A stretch of 60,951 bases of DNA. It comes from Flaviramulus sp. (GTDB lineage: Bacteria > Bacteroidota > Bacteroidia > Flavobacteriales > Flavobacteriaceae). Under the pieces are notes generated by a model. It did not search any database and was not told the DNA's origin. It was given only the letters and a program-made list of their open reading frames with translations. How positions within the stretch are numbered: position 1 is the first letter of the stretch; the number at the start of each line of letters is the position of its first letter. Location of the stretch: assembly GCF_013001275.1 (NCBI RefSeq), contig NZ_JABDMV010000063.1:1-60951 (forward strand), written 5' to 3'. A program made the translations under genes and the position numbers. Below, piece by piece: positions 25,985 to 34,850 of the stretch.

Positions 25985-27028
25985 ATGATATTTTCAAAAA
26001 CCTTAACACATTGGTATTCAAAGAATAAGAGGAGTTTGCCATGGCGCGAAACGAAAAATACTTATCATATTTGGCTTTCAGAAATTATTTTACAGCAAAC
26101 ACAAGTGAAACAAGGTCTTCCTTATTACGAGGCTTTTGTTGAAAAATATCCAACAATATTTGACCTCGCAAATGCAGAAGAGAGTGACGTTTTAAAATTA
26201 TGGCAAGGACTTGGGTATTATTCCCGTGCAAGAAATTTACATGAAACGGCAAAGTATATAGCAAATGAGTTAAAAGGTAAATTTCCATCTACTTATAAAG
26301 GATTATTAAAACTAAAAGGCGTTGGTGATTACACGGCCAGTGCCATTGCTTCTATTTGTTTTAATGAAAACACCGCCGTTGTTGATGGAAATGTGTACCG
26401 TTTTTTATCACGATATTTTAATATAGAAACTCCAATAAATTCTTCAAAAGGGGCCAAGGAATTTAAGCAGCTCGCACAAGAATTGATTGATAAAAATAAT
26501 CCAGCTGAGTTTAACCAAGCCATTATGGAGTTTGGTGCTACACAATGTAAGCCCAATAATCCTGAATGTCTTATCTGTCCATTTAATAAAGGTTGCATAG
26601 CCTTTAATACGAATAAAATAAATGAATTACCCGTTAAAATAAAATCAGCAAAGGCTAAAAAAAAGTATTTTAACTTTTTAGTATTTATTTCTGATGATGC
26701 CAAAACACTGCTGCAAAAAAGAGAAGGCAAAGGTATTTGGCAAAATTTGTATCAATTTCCTTTAATAGAAACTAATAAAATAATTGAAATTGATAGTTTA
26801 AAAAGACAATTAAAGAATCATGATTTATTAAAAGAAACAAATTTTGATTTGTCCTTATATAATAAAGAACCTATTTTACATAAACTATCACATCAGCATT
26901 TATACACAAAATTCTGGATTGTTAGTGTAGAAAAGCTAGCAATTGAAGGTGTTTCGGTTAATGAAATTAGTAATTACGCAGTACCAATATTAATAGGCAA
27001 TTTTATTGAATCATTTAATTTTGATTAG
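25985..27028 (+). CDS. mutY: A/G-specific adenine glycosylase MutY
   Basis: 347 residues. It removes adenine mispaired with 8-oxoguanine. Motifs: LSEIILQQTQV with the catalytic Glu33, the helix-hairpin-helix LKLKGVGDYTASAIAS (about 108-123), VVDGNVYR with the catalytic Asp134, and a [4Fe-4S] site Cys188-x6-Cys195-x2-Cys198-x5-Cys204. The C-terminal 120 residues are a NUDIX-like domain for recognising 8-oxoG. First gene of a mutY-ssb-gldE-gldD run. Confidence 0.95.
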   Translation: MIFSKTLTHWYSKNKRSLPWRETKNTYHIWLSEIILQQTQVKQGLPYYEAFVEKYPTIFDLANAEESDVLKLWQGLGYYSRARNLHETAKYIANELKGKFPSTYKGLLKLKGVGDYTASAIASICFNENTAVVDGNVYRFLSRYFNIETPINSSKGAKEFKQLAQELIDKNNPAEFNQAIMEFGATQCKPNNPECLICPFNKGCIAFNTNKINELPVKIKSAKAKKKYFNFLVFISDDAKTLLQKREGKGIWQNLYQFPLIETNKIIEIDSLKRQLKNHDLLKETNFDLSLYNKEPILHKLSHQHLYTKFWIVSVEKLAIEGVSVNEISNYAVPILIGNFIESFNFD

Positions 27029-27085
27029 TTTAGTATTCACAATCATATTTTTTTATTAATTTTAAAAAAATGGAGTGCAATTGGT

Positions 27086-27093
27086 TACTTTTG
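27086..27093 (+). promoter_or_regulatory. Putative -7 element (TACTTTTG) of ssb
   Basis: Matches TAnnTTTG, 22 bases before the ATG at 27115. It lies inside the longer in-frame extension from 27070, which argues that the extension is not translated. Confidence 0.5.
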
Positions 27094-27114
27094 CCCTCTT
27101 TAAAAAAAGTAGTT

Positions 27115-27561
27115 ATGTCTGGAACATTAAATAAAGTAATGCTTATTGGGCATTTAGGAGATGAAATTAAAATGCATTATTTTGAAGGTGGAGGCTGCAT
27201 TGGGCGTTTTCCATTAGCAACTAATGAAACTTATACAAGTAAGCAAACCAACGAACGTATAACAAATACCGAGTGGCATAATATTGTTGTGAGAAATAAA
27301 GCCGCAGAAATTTGCGAAAAGTATTTAAGCAAAGGCGATAAAGTTTATATTGAAGGCAGGTTGAAAACCAGAAAATGGCAAGATGATAAAGGAAATGATA
27401 GATACTCAACTGAAATTCAATGTAACGATTTCACATTTCTTTCAACTAAAAAAGAAAGCGATAGTAATCCCTCAAATAATCAAGTTGAACAAAAACCTGT
27501 TGAAACTCAGGAATCAAGTAAAGAATCCACAATAGGCGAAAATGATGATCTACCATTTTAA
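27115..27561 (+). CDS. ssb: Single-stranded DNA-binding protein
   Basis: 148 residues from the ATG at 27115 (MSGTLNKVMLIGHLG). An in-frame ATG at 27070 would add 15 residues, but these overlap the likely promoter and are not part of known SSBs. The OB-fold covers about residues 5-105 (EWHNIVVRNKAAEICEKYL, VYIEGRLKTRKW). A polar linker rich in Gln, Asn and Ser leads to the acidic tip DDLPF, the contact site for repair and replication partners. It lies between mutY and gldE. Confidence 0.94.
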   Translation: MSGTLNKVMLIGHLGDEIKMHYFEGGGCIGRFPLATNETYTSKQTNERITNTEWHNIVVRNKAAEICEKYLSKGDKVYIEGRLKTRKWQDDKGNDRYSTEIQCNDFTFLSTKKESDSNPSNNQVEQKPVETQESSKESTIGENDDLPF

Positions 27562-27608
27562 TTATACGTTCGATAATTTATCGAAAATCTCAAGTTTAAC
27601 TAAAGCGA

Positions 27609-28919
27609 TTGCCATTGGATCCTGATCCTTCGAGTTTTAGTCTTTTAATTATGGCAATTGATGTTTCAGTTGTGTTTAGTTTTGCATTATTATTTATGCT
27701 TTTAGTTTGTTCTGCTCTCATTTCAGGAGCAGAAGTGGCATTATTTTCTCTAAACAGAGTTGATATGGAGGATAGTGAAGAAGCAAAATCACGACAAATT
27801 CAAATCATATTAAAACTTTTAGAGCGGCCTAAAAAATTATTAGCCACCATATTAGTTGCAAATAATTTTATAAACATAGCCATTGTGATTTTGTTTGCTT
27901 TTTTAGGAGATTTTATGTTTGGAAGTGTTGGAAATCCGCAATTAAAATTTGTTATCGAGGTAGTTGTTGTCACTTTTTTAATTTTATTATTTGGTGAAAT
28001 TTTGCCTAAAATATATGCCAGTCGAAATAATCTTAAATTCGCAACGTTTATGGCATATCCATTACGAGTTCTGGATGTTCTATTATCGCCGGTGAGTTTG
28101 CCTATGCGAAGTGTTACCTTATCGATACATAATAAATTAGGGAAGCAAAAATCTAATTTAAGTGTTGATCAATTATCTCAAGCTTTAGAGTTAACTAAAA
28201 ATGCAGACACAACTAAAGAAGAACATAAAATTCTACAAGGAATTGTGTCTTTTGGTAATACAGACACCAAACAAGTTATGCGACCACGTATTGATATTTT
28301 CGCTTTAAACATAGAGCTAAAATACCTAGAAATTATACCAGAAATAGTTTCTAATGGTTATTCTAGAATTCCCGTTTATAGAGACAATATAGATACAATC
28401 GAAGGTATTTTGTATGTTAAAGATTTACTTCCTTTTATAGATAGAAAACAGTTTGATTGGACCAGTTTATTAAGAGAACCATTTTTTGTTCCAGAAAACA
28501 AAAAGCTAGATGATTTAATGGCCGAATTTCAAGCAAAGAAAGTGCATTTAGCTGTTGTTGTTGATGAATATGGTGGGACTTCGGGCTTAATATCTTTAGA
28601 AGACATTATTGAAGAAATTGTTGGTGATATTAGTGATGAGTTTGACGATGAAGATTTATCTTATTCCAAACTAGACGATAACAATTATGTGTTTGAAGGT
28701 AAAACCGCTTTAAAAGACTTTTATAAAATTCTAAAATTAGAGGATGAATCTATTTTTGAAGAAAGTAAAGGAGAAGCTGAAACCATAGCTGGGTTTGTTT
28801 TAGAAACATCAGGTAGTTTCCCAAAACTTAACAGTAAAATAAATTTTAAAAATTACGTTTTCACTATAGAAGCTATGGATAAAAAACGAATTAAACTTGT
28901 AAAATTTACTATTCAATAA
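27609..28919 (+). CDS. gldE: Gliding motility-associated protein GldE (CorC/HlyC-type)
   Basis: 436 residues. The N-terminal third is a DUF21 membrane domain with several helices. It is followed by two CBS domains (VMRPRIDIFALNI and VVVDEYGGTSGLISLEDIIEEIVGDI regions) and a CorC/HlyC C-terminal domain. The N-terminus MPLDPDPSS and the neighbour gldD identify it as GldE of the gliding and T9SS machinery. Its TAATG junction overlaps gldD by one base, showing translational coupling. Its precise role in gliding is not known. Confidence 0.92.
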   Translation: MPLDPDPSSFSLLIMAIDVSVVFSFALLFMLLVCSALISGAEVALFSLNRVDMEDSEEAKSRQIQIILKLLERPKKLLATILVANNFINIAIVILFAFLGDFMFGSVGNPQLKFVIEVVVVTFLILLFGEILPKIYASRNNLKFATFMAYPLRVLDVLLSPVSLPMRSVTLSIHNKLGKQKSNLSVDQLSQALELTKNADTTKEEHKILQGIVSFGNTDTKQVMRPRIDIFALNIELKYLEIIPEIVSNGYSRIPVYRDNIDTIEGILYVKDLLPFIDRKQFDWTSLLREPFFVPENKKLDDLMAEFQAKKVHLAVVVDEYGGTSGLISLEDIIEEIVGDISDEFDDEDLSYSKLDDNNYVFEGKTALKDFYKILKLEDESIFEESKGEAETIAGFVLETSGSFPKLNSKINFKNYVFTIEAMDKKRIKLVKFTIQ

Positions 28920-29500
28920 TGACGAAGTTTGTTTACATATTATTGGTAGTCGTTTTTTGTTTTTCTTGCGGAGAAGATTATGTTCCAAAACCTAAAGCAT
29001 ATTTAAGGCTAGATTATCCGGAGGCAAAATATGTGGATGCTAAATTAGAGTTGCCTTTTTCTTTTGAGAAAAACCAAATAGCAACAAAGATAAAATTAAA
29101 AGAGTTAAAGTCCTCAACAAAAAGTTATGGTCTAAATTTAGAGTATCCTATACTAAAAGGCACCGTTTTTATAACCTATAAAGCCATTGAGAATAATAAA
29201 AACTACTTAGCAAAGTTTTTACGAGATGCGGAAAAATTCACCTTAGAGCACACACAAAAAGCGGATGAAATACCTACATACCCTTTTGAAAACATTGAGT
29301 ACAAAGTATATGGGATGCTTTCAGAGGTAAAAGGTAATGTAGCGTCGCCGGTACAGTTTTATGTGACCGATAGCGTAAATCACTTTTTAACAGGATCTTT
29401 ATATTTCTACGCCAAACCGAATTATGATTCTATATTACCTGCAGCAAAATATATACAAAAGGATATTATGCATATCATGGAAACTGTTAAATGGAAATAA
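28919..29500 (+). CDS. gldD: Gliding motility lipoprotein GldD
   Basis: 193 residues. The signal peptide has a lipobox (CFSC, Cys17), followed by the family start GEDYVPKPKAYLRLDYPEAKY. GldD is needed for gliding in flavobacteria and is linked to the T9SS. The gene is coupled to gldE and ends the mutY-ssb-gldE-gldD run. The T9SS-tailed protease at 10.7 kb is a likely client of this secretion machinery. Confidence 0.94.
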   Translation: MTKFVYILLVVVFCFSCGEDYVPKPKAYLRLDYPEAKYVDAKLELPFSFEKNQIATKIKLKELKSSTKSYGLNLEYPILKGTVFITYKAIENNKNYLAKFLRDAEKFTLEHTQKADEIPTYPFENIEYKVYGMLSEVKGNVASPVQFYVTDSVNHFLTGSLYFYAKPNYDSILPAAKYIQKDIMHIMETVKWK

Positions 29501-29501
29501 A

Positions 29502-29530
29502 AAAGCACCCTAATTTTATTAAGATGCTTT
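29502..29530 (-). terminator. Hairpin terminator between gldD and the HMA lipoprotein gene
   Basis: AAAGCA and TGCTTT ends with an inner TAAT/ATTA stem. On the minus strand the tail is T-rich, so it best serves the 29556-30041 gene. Confidence 0.6.
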
Positions 29531-29555
29531 GAGTAATATTTCTAAAATATAGAGT

Positions 29556-30041
29556 TTAAGCCTTTTTTGTACAGCAAGCCTTTTTACAATCTGCAACACA
29601 AGCCATTTTTCCTGCTTCAGTTTTATTTGCACAACAAGGTTTTGTGCAATTTTCTTCACATACCTTTTTTGTTGAAAAATTTTCAACAACTTGCATATCA
29701 CTTACCTTATAAGTATTTGACACTTTAGAAACTGCATCAGTTAATGATTGTGGTGTTACTTTGGCATCATTATATTCAACCATAGCCAATTTTTTTTCAA
29801 AATCTACATTTGCAGATTTCACACCATCCATTTTAGTAATTTTCTTTTGTATTGTTGCAGCACAACCAATCGCGCAAGTCATTCCTTCGATTGTAAATTC
29901 TGCTTTTACGTAAGTAGCATCAGGATCTAATTCTTTAGTAATTTCAGTTTCAACGTCAACGGTTTTAACTTCTGGTTTTGCATCATTTTTACAACTAACA
30001 GCAAAAGTTGCGATTAAAACTAGTAATAAAATATGTTTCAT
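29556..30041 (-). CDS. Heavy-metal-associated lipoprotein with a cysteine-rich tail
   Basis: 161 residues. A lipobox (AVSC, Cys17) follows the signal peptide. Residues about 43-110 are an HMA domain with GMTCAIGC, a Cys56-x3-Cys60 pair instead of the usual CxxC. The tail from 128 to 157 holds eight cysteines as two copies of C-x3-C-x3-C-C (Cys128, 132, 136, 137 and Cys148, 152, 156, 157) separated by Lys-rich residues, like a small metallothionein. It probably binds Cu(I), Zn or another soft metal in the periplasm. It stands alone, convergent with gldD; no metal ATPase or regulator is next to it. Confidence 0.85.
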   Translation of the reverse strand: MKHILLLVLIATFAVSCKNDAKPEVKTVDVETEITKELDPDATYVKAEFTIEGMTCAIGCAATIQKKITKMDGVKSANVDFEKKLAMVEYNDAKVTPQSLTDAVSKVSNTYKVSDMQVVENFSTKKVCEENCTKPCCANKTEAGKMACVADCKKACCTKKA

Positions 30042-30222
30042 AGGTATTGGGTTAAAATATTATAATACAAAACTAAGAAATAAAGTGGTTTGGCTTAATA
30101 AATTGAAAAATTTTGTGATTCTTATAACACTTTTGTGCAACCGTTATATTTCAAAAAGTAAATAATAATTTTTTTATTCAGGTTTTTTCACGAAATTGAA
30201 TAAAATTTATTCAACCCTAATT

Positions 30223-30675
30223 ATGAAAAAATTATCAATCCCTGTGCGTTTTGGCTTAGTAACAAGCGCTGTCTTAATAGCATATTTTTTAGTTTTGGCA
30301 TTGCTTCATAAACACACCAATCCGGTATTTAGTTTTTTTAATGCGATAATTACTGCGTTTGGGATTTATGAAGCTATTCGATTAAAAAAGCTTGAAAATG
30401 TAGAAGATTTCTCATATGGTGAAGGATTTAAAACAGGCCTAATTACTGGTGCAGTAGCTACATTATTGTTTACTGTTTTCTTTTTATTTTATGCTACAGA
30501 ATTTAATTCAACCTTTTTGCCGGAGCTACTCAAAATTATGAATGGAGGGTTAGGCGCCGATGTAGGTTTAGTAACCGCTGTTGTACTTATTATGGGGTTA
30601 GCAACAACCGTTGTTTCAACACTTACTGTAATGCAACTTTTCAAAAAAAGCGGAAATATTCCTCAAAATCAATAA
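30223..30675 (+). CDS. DUF4199 membrane protein
   Basis: 150 residues from the ATG at 30223 (MKKLSIPVRFG). A start at 30196 is possible but adds nine residues not typical of the family. Four predicted membrane helices are arranged as an N-terminal hairpin, then YGEGFKTGLITGAVATLLFTVFF, then a C-terminal helix. This matches DUF4199 proteins found across Bacteroidota. Function unknown. Confidence 0.82.
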   Translation: MKKLSIPVRFGLVTSAVLIAYFLVLALLHKHTNPVFSFFNAIITAFGIYEAIRLKKLENVEDFSYGEGFKTGLITGAVATLLFTVFFLFYATEFNSTFLPELLKIMNGGLGADVGLVTAVVLIMGLATTVVSTLTVMQLFKKSGNIPQNQ

Positions 30676-30679
30676 AACG

Positions 30680-30710
30680 TTTGTAGATTAATTAATTAGG
30701 AGTATATTTG
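30680..30710 (+). promoter_or_regulatory. Promoter of rplU-rpmA
   Basis: TTTG (30680-30683), a 19-base spacer and TATATTTG (30703-30710) match the full Bacteroidota promoter consensus. Transcription would start near 30716, leaving a leader of about 37 bases that could hold a control site. Confidence 0.75.
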
Positions 30711-30752
30711 CACTCATTTTTGAACAAAATTAATTAATAAAAACGTTACGCT

Positions 30753-31469
30753 ATGTACGCAATTGTAGAGATAGCAGGGCAACAATTTAAAGTTGTTAAA
30801 GATCAAAAAGTTTTTGTTAACCGTTTACAAACTGAAGAAGGTAAGAAAGTTTCTTTCGATAACGTACTTCTTTTAGGTGATGGTGACAAAATTACTGTTG
30901 GCGCCCCAGCTATAGACGGAGCTCAAGTTGGAGCAAAAGTCTTAAAGCACCTTAAAGGTGATAAAGTTATAGTTTTCAAAAAGAAAAGACGTAAAGGTTA
31001 CCGTGTGAAAAATGGTCACCGTCAATCTTTATCTGAAATTGTAATTGAAAGTATTGTAGCTTCAGGAGCTAAAAAAGCTGCACCAGCGATAGCTGAGAAA
31101 GTTGCTCCAAAAAAAGAAGCTAAAAAAGTAGAAGCTAAAGTTGTTGCTCCAAAATCGGAATCTGCACCAAAAGCAGAACCAAAAAAGGCTGCTACTAAAA
31201 AAGCAACTGGAAAAGCAGATGACCTGAAGAAAATTGAAGGCGCTGGACCAAAAGCGGCTGAAGCATTAGTAAACGCAGGTTTTGAAACTTTTGCTAAAGT
31301 TGCAAAAGCTAAACCAGAAGAATTAAGTAACATATTAACTGAGGCAAGTTCTAGATTAGCACATTTAGTTACAGATTCTTGGCCAAAGCAAGCTAAATTG
31401 GCTGCTGAAGGTAAGTGGGATGAACTAAAAGAATTACAAGATAGATTAGACGGTGGAATTGAAAAATAA
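30753..31469 (+). CDS. rplU: 50S ribosomal protein L21, long form with C-terminal extension
   Basis: 238 residues. The L21 core takes up about the first 103 residues (MYAIVEIAGQQFKVVKDQKVFV through RKGYRVKNGHRQSLSEIVIESI). A Lys/Ala/Pro-rich linker then leads to an added domain at about 152-238 with a helix-hairpin-helix-like motif (LKKIEGAGPKAAEALVNAGF). Typical L21 is about 100 residues; long forms occur in Bacteroidota. It is followed by rpmA after 36 bases. Confidence 0.94.
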   Translation: MYAIVEIAGQQFKVVKDQKVFVNRLQTEEGKKVSFDNVLLLGDGDKITVGAPAIDGAQVGAKVLKHLKGDKVIVFKKKRRKGYRVKNGHRQSLSEIVIESIVASGAKKAAPAIAEKVAPKKEAKKVEAKVVAPKSESAPKAEPKKAATKKATGKADDLKKIEGAGPKAAEALVNAGFETFAKVAKAKPEELSNILTEASSRLAHLVTDSWPKQAKLAAEGKWDELKELQDRLDGGIEK

Positions 31470-31505
31470 TTTCATTTAAGTATAACAATATAAAAACTTA
31501 AGACA

Positions 31506-31766
31506 ATGGCTCATAAAAAAGGAGTAGGTAGTTCTAAGAATGGTAGAGAATCGGAATCGAAACGTTTAGGCGTTAAAATTTTTGGTGGACAAGCTGCCCT
31601 AGCTGGAAATATCATCGTAAGACAAAGAGGAAATACACACCACCCAGGTGAGAATGTTTATTCTTCGAAAGATCACACTTTACACGCTTATGTTGATGGT
31701 GTTGTAAAATTCACAAAGAAAAAAGATAACAAATCTTATGTTTCTATCGAGCCTTTTGAGGCTTAA
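31506..31766 (+). CDS. rpmA: 50S ribosomal protein L27
   Basis: 86 residues. It starts directly with [16 protein letters not shown], the mature form, so no N-terminal cleavage peptide as in Firmicutes. Motifs LGVKIFGGQ and GNIIVRQRG are conserved. The N-terminal tail reaches the peptidyl transferase centre. Co-transcribed with rplU and followed by a terminator. Confidence 0.97.
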   Translation: MAHKKGVGSSKNGRESESKRLGVKIFGGQAALAGNIIVRQRGNTHHPGENVYSSKDHTLHAYVDGVVKFTKKKDNKSYVSIEPFEA

Positions 31767-31790
31767 GAAATAATTTTCTTAAAATAATTT

Positions 31791-31826
31791 AAACCCTTTC
31801 TGGAAACAGGAAGGGTTTTTATTTTT
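31791..31826 (+). terminator. Intrinsic terminator of rplU-rpmA
   Basis: An AAACCCTTTCTG stem with a near-complement CAGGAAGGGTTTTTATTTTTT. It overlaps the end of the convergent DUF1569 gene. Confidence 0.88.
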
Positions 31827-32292
31827 TCAAAATATCATTCACGATTTTTAAATGATGGTTGGTGTGCATCTGTAGAAATCGTAAGGTTTGTTTTTTTGAT
31901 AGCATTCCAAAAATGAAATGCTTAAAATATGCATTTTTGGGAAGTGTATCTAGTTTATCAATATGTTTTCTAGCGGTTTGTAATTGGGTTTTTAAGTCTT
32001 CAGTTTTAATAGTTTCTGGAGATGAAACATGTTTTGGAGCTTTTACTTTACCTCTTGGAAAATAATTTAAAGGGAACAAAACACTTCGCCAAAAACTAAA
32101 TTTCCACCTATATTCTTTTGGGTCTGAATTTTCAGTCCACTCACTTACGGCATTAAATACTCTTAAAGTATGGTCTAATTGCCAACCTACTGTAGATTTT
32201 GAGACTTTATGGTTTTCTTTTTCAATTAATGGAAAATATGATTCTAGTTTAATTAATTGATTTTTTAAATTAGTCAAAGATCTATTACTCAT
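31819..32292 (-). CDS. DUF1569/DinB-like protein
   Basis: 157 residues, a four-helix bundle of the DinB/YfiT superfamily. Histidines in WQLDHTLRV and HTNHHLKIV could form the metal site typical of this superfamily. The DUF1569 label fits the RFLQMHTNHHLKI motif. Enzymes of this superfamily often use bacillithiol or another thiol, but no substrate can be inferred here. Monocistronic. Confidence 0.78.
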   Translation of the reverse strand: MSNRSLTNLKNQLIKLESYFPLIEKENHKVSKSTVGWQLDHTLRVFNAVSEWTENSDPKEYRWKFSFWRSVLFPLNYFPRGKVKAPKHVSSPETIKTEDLKTQLQTARKHIDKLDTLPKNAYFKHFIFGMLSKKQTLRFLQMHTNHHLKIVNDILKK

Positions 32293-32391
32293 GCTAACAG
32301 TTTATTTAATTGTAAAAGATATTAATTAAATCCGTAACTTTAATGGATTGCTTCTGCAATTAAAAAATGTCTAACTTAAAATTAGATAATT

Positions 32392-32661
32392 ATGTTACCG
32401 TTTAGATCTGAAATAAGAAATTCACCATCGCAACCCACTATCAAAATTTTTTTAACTGATGAGTCTTTAGATGCAAGAATAAAAAAGCATTTAGAACATT
32501 TTAAGGAAATTGAAGAGATTGAAATTAGAGCCTGCGTGGAGCAAACCGAATCGAAAGAAAATCTTACTATATTTTTAAAAGATGATGCTGATATAGCTAA
32601 AATGAAACAATCTATCGATTCAAGTTTGTGGTGGTATTTTGAAGAGGATTTGGTTGATTAA
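32392..32661 (+). CDS. Small conserved protein, unknown function
   Basis: 89 residues with the shape of a small alpha/beta domain: a strand (TIKIFLTDE), a helix (ARIKKHLEHFKEI), a strand (IEIRACVEQ), a strand (LTIFLKDD) and a helix (IAKMKQSIDSSLWWYFEEDL). This beta-alpha-beta layout is like an HMA or ACT module, but lacks metal-binding cysteines. No family recognised. It is flanked by a terminator on the right. Confidence 0.55.
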   Translation: MLPFRSEIRNSPSQPTIKIFLTDESLDARIKKHLEHFKEIEEIEIRACVEQTESKENLTIFLKDDADIAKMKQSIDSSLWWYFEEDLVD

Positions 32662-32704
32662 GCTTCGAGTAGTATCCTTTCAAAATTAAAACACTTTCAA
32701 AAAA

Positions 32705-32732
32705 AAATCCCAATCATTAATGATTGGGATTT
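32705..32732. terminator. Perfect palindromic terminator before ahcY
   Basis: A 28-base perfect palindrome of the form AAATCCCAATCATT and its complement. A-rich before and T-rich after, it suits both the small gene on the left and convergent ahcY. Confidence 0.88.
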
Positions 32733-32772
32733 CTAATTTATAAAAACTTTATAAATTCCGTTAAACGAAAAA

Positions 32773-34104
32773 TTAATATCTGTAATATTCAGGTTTAAAA
32801 GGGCCTTCTTGTTTAACACCTATGTAATCAGCCTGGTCTTTACGAAGTTCTGTTAACTCTACACCTATTTTCGCTAAATGTAATTTTGCTACTTTTTCAT
32901 CTAAGTGTTTTGGTAACATATATACCTCGTTTCCATACGCTTCATTGTTATTCCATAATTCTAATTGTGCTAAAGTTTGGTTTGTAAATGAGTTACTCAT
33001 TACAAAACTTGGATGCCCGGTTGCACAACCTAAATTGACTAAACGCCCTTCGGCAAGTATAATAATATCTTTTCCGTTAATTGTATACTTATCAACCTGT
33101 GGTTTAATAGTATTTTTTGTATGACCGTGATTTTTGTTTAACCAAGCCATATCAATTTCATTATCAAAATGCCCAATGTTGCAAACAATAGCTTTGTCTT
33201 TTAAGGCTTCAAAATGTCTTGACTGTACAATATCCTTATTTCCGGTAGTAGTAATTACAATGTCTGTATTACCTATAACAGTTTCCAGTTTTTTAACTTC
33301 AAAACCGTCCATAGCCGCTTGCAGCGCACAAATTGGATCAATTTCAGTAACCGTCACAATACTTCCAGCTCCTTTAAAAGAGGCTGCTGTACCTTTACCA
33401 ACATCACCATACCCACAAACAGTTACACGTTTTCCTGCTAACATAATATCGGTTGCACGACGAATGGCATCTACAGCACTTTCTTTACATCCGTATTTGT
33501 TATCAAATTTCGATTTTGTAACAGAATCATTAACGTTAATTGCTGGCATTGGTAATGTGCCGTTTTTAACACGCTCATAAAGCCTGTGAACACCTGTGGT
33601 GGTTTCTTCAGATAAACCTTTAATTCCTGATGCTAATTCAGGATACTTATCTAAGACCATATTAGTTAAATCGCCACCATCATCTAAAATCATATTAAGT
33701 GGTTTTCTATCTTCACCAAAAAATAAGGTTTGTTCGATACACCAATCAAATTCTTCCTCGGTCATATCTTTCCAAGCATAAACCGCAGTTCCAGCGGCAG
33801 CAATAGCAGCAGCAGCTTGGTCTTGTGTAGAGAAAATATTGCAAGAGCTCCAGGTTACTTCTGCACCTAAAGCTTGTAATGTTTCAATTAAAACGGCCGT
33901 TTGAATTGTCATGTGTAAACAACCAGCAATTCTTGCACCTTTCAATGGTTTAGAATTTCCATATTCTTCACGCAAACTCATTAATCCAGGCATTTCTGCT
34001 TCTGCCAATTCTATTTCTTTTCGTCCCCAATCTGCAAGTGAGATATCTTTCACTTTATTTGCAACGTAAGGAATTGTTTTTGTATTCATTTTTGTATTTT
34101 TCAA
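32773..34104 (-). CDS. ahcY: Adenosylhomocysteinase
   Basis: 443 residues. It hydrolyses S-adenosylhomocysteine to adenosine and homocysteine in the methyl cycle using bound NAD. Motifs: [28 protein letters not shown], the NAD fold [17 protein letters not shown], and [15 protein letters not shown] second start (MNTK, five codons later) is possible. On the minus strand a TATCTTTG box at 34200-34193 may be its promoter. Confidence 0.97.
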   Translation of the reverse strand: MKNTKMNTKTIPYVANKVKDISLADWGRKEIELAEAEMPGLMSLREEYGNSKPLKGARIAGCLHMTIQTAVLIETLQALGAEVTWSSCNIFSTQDQAAAAIAAAGTAVYAWKDMTEEEFDWCIEQTLFFGEDRKPLNMILDDGGDLTNMVLDKYPELASGIKGLSEETTTGVHRLYERVKNGTLPMPAINVNDSVTKSKFDNKYGCKESAVDAIRRATDIMLAGKRVTVCGYGDVGKGTAASFKGAGSIVTVTEIDPICALQAAMDGFEVKKLETVIGNTDIVITTTGNKDIVQSRHFEALKDKAIVCNIGHFDNEIDMAWLNKNHGHTKNTIKPQVDKYTINGKDIIILAEGRLVNLGCATGHPSFVMSNSFTNQTLAQLELWNNNEAYGNEVYMLPKHLDEKVAKLHLAKIGVELTELRKDQADYIGVKQEGPFKPEYYRY

Positions 34105-34192
34105 TTGTTTTTTAAAAGGCTCATTTTTGGCATTAGTCCTTAAAAATAACTAAATTCGTTATCTTAAAAAGGTCTAATTTTCCTTAGAGGTG

Positions 34193-34200
34193 CAAAGATA
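34193..34200 (-). promoter_or_regulatory. Putative -7 element (TATCTTTG) of ahcY
   Basis: Minus-strand match to TAnnTTTG about 90 bases from the ahcY start. No -33 box found at the usual distance. Confidence 0.4.
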
Positions 34201-34223
34201 ATCAATAACTTTCAGAATATTAA

Positions 34224-34850
34224 ATGCCACTATATAAAACCATTACACCAAATTCACAAACTACTGTTAAAATTTGGAAGATTTCGGAGTCTAAAGCCGA
34301 TTTATTTAAAAACGTTACGCTTAAACCCGAAAGTTTAGAGCGTGTTATGGGCATGAAAAGTGAATTACATCAACGTGGTTTTTTAAGTGTTCGCCATTTA
34401 TTGGCGGAATTCGGATATAATGATTTTGACTTATATTATGATGAAAACGGTAAACCTCATTTAGATGATGGTAAACAAATATCAATTACACATTCATTCA
34501 ATTTTTCGGCATTAATTATTAGTGATCGTGTTGTTGGAATTGATATTGAAAAGCAACGTGATAAAATTACTATAATAGCTCATAAATTTATAGATTATGA
34601 GTTCGATTATTTAAATAAATACGAATCAGATTACATAAAAAAACTTACAACAATTTGGTGTGTAAAAGAGTCATTATACAAGCTTTTTGCAACACCAGGA
34701 TTGAGTTTTAAAAAGTATTTTTTAGTTATTCCCTTTACTATTGAAGAAGAAGAAACTGTTGCTTGGATTGATTATGAGAATAAAAAACATCGATACAATA
34801 TTCACTTTTTGGAGTTTGAAGGGTTTACATGTGCATATGCCATTGCTTAA
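34224..34850 (+). CDS. 4'-phosphopantetheinyl transferase superfamily protein
   Basis: 208 residues. It transfers phosphopantetheine from CoA to a carrier-protein serine. Motifs: SITHSF at 87-92, GIDIE at 106-110 with metal-binding Asp107 and Glu109, and WCVKESLYK at 145-153. Its length fits the Sfp-like class rather than the shorter AcpS. It is the first gene of a seven-gene run, with its stop directly next to the following ATG. It is not clear whether it serves fatty-acid synthesis or a secondary pathway. Confidence 0.9.
   Translation: MPLYKTITPNSQTTVKIWKISESKADLFKNVTLKPESLERVMGMKSELHQRGFLSVRHLLAEFGYNDFDLYYDENGKPHLDDGKQISITHSFNFSALIISDRVVGIDIEKQRDKITIIAHKFIDYEFDYLNKYESDYIKKLTTIWCVKESLYKLFATPGLSFKKYFLVIPFTIEEEETVAWIDYENKKHRYNIHFLEFEGFTCAYAIA

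Noticed and set aside
27070-27114. 15-residue N-terminal extension of ssb
   Set aside because: It covers a likely -7 promoter box (27086-27093). The ATG at 27115 gives the usual SSB start MSGTLNKV.
33134-33580. Plus-strand frame inside ahcY
   Set aside because: Antisense to a very well conserved enzyme gene; no recognisable domain.
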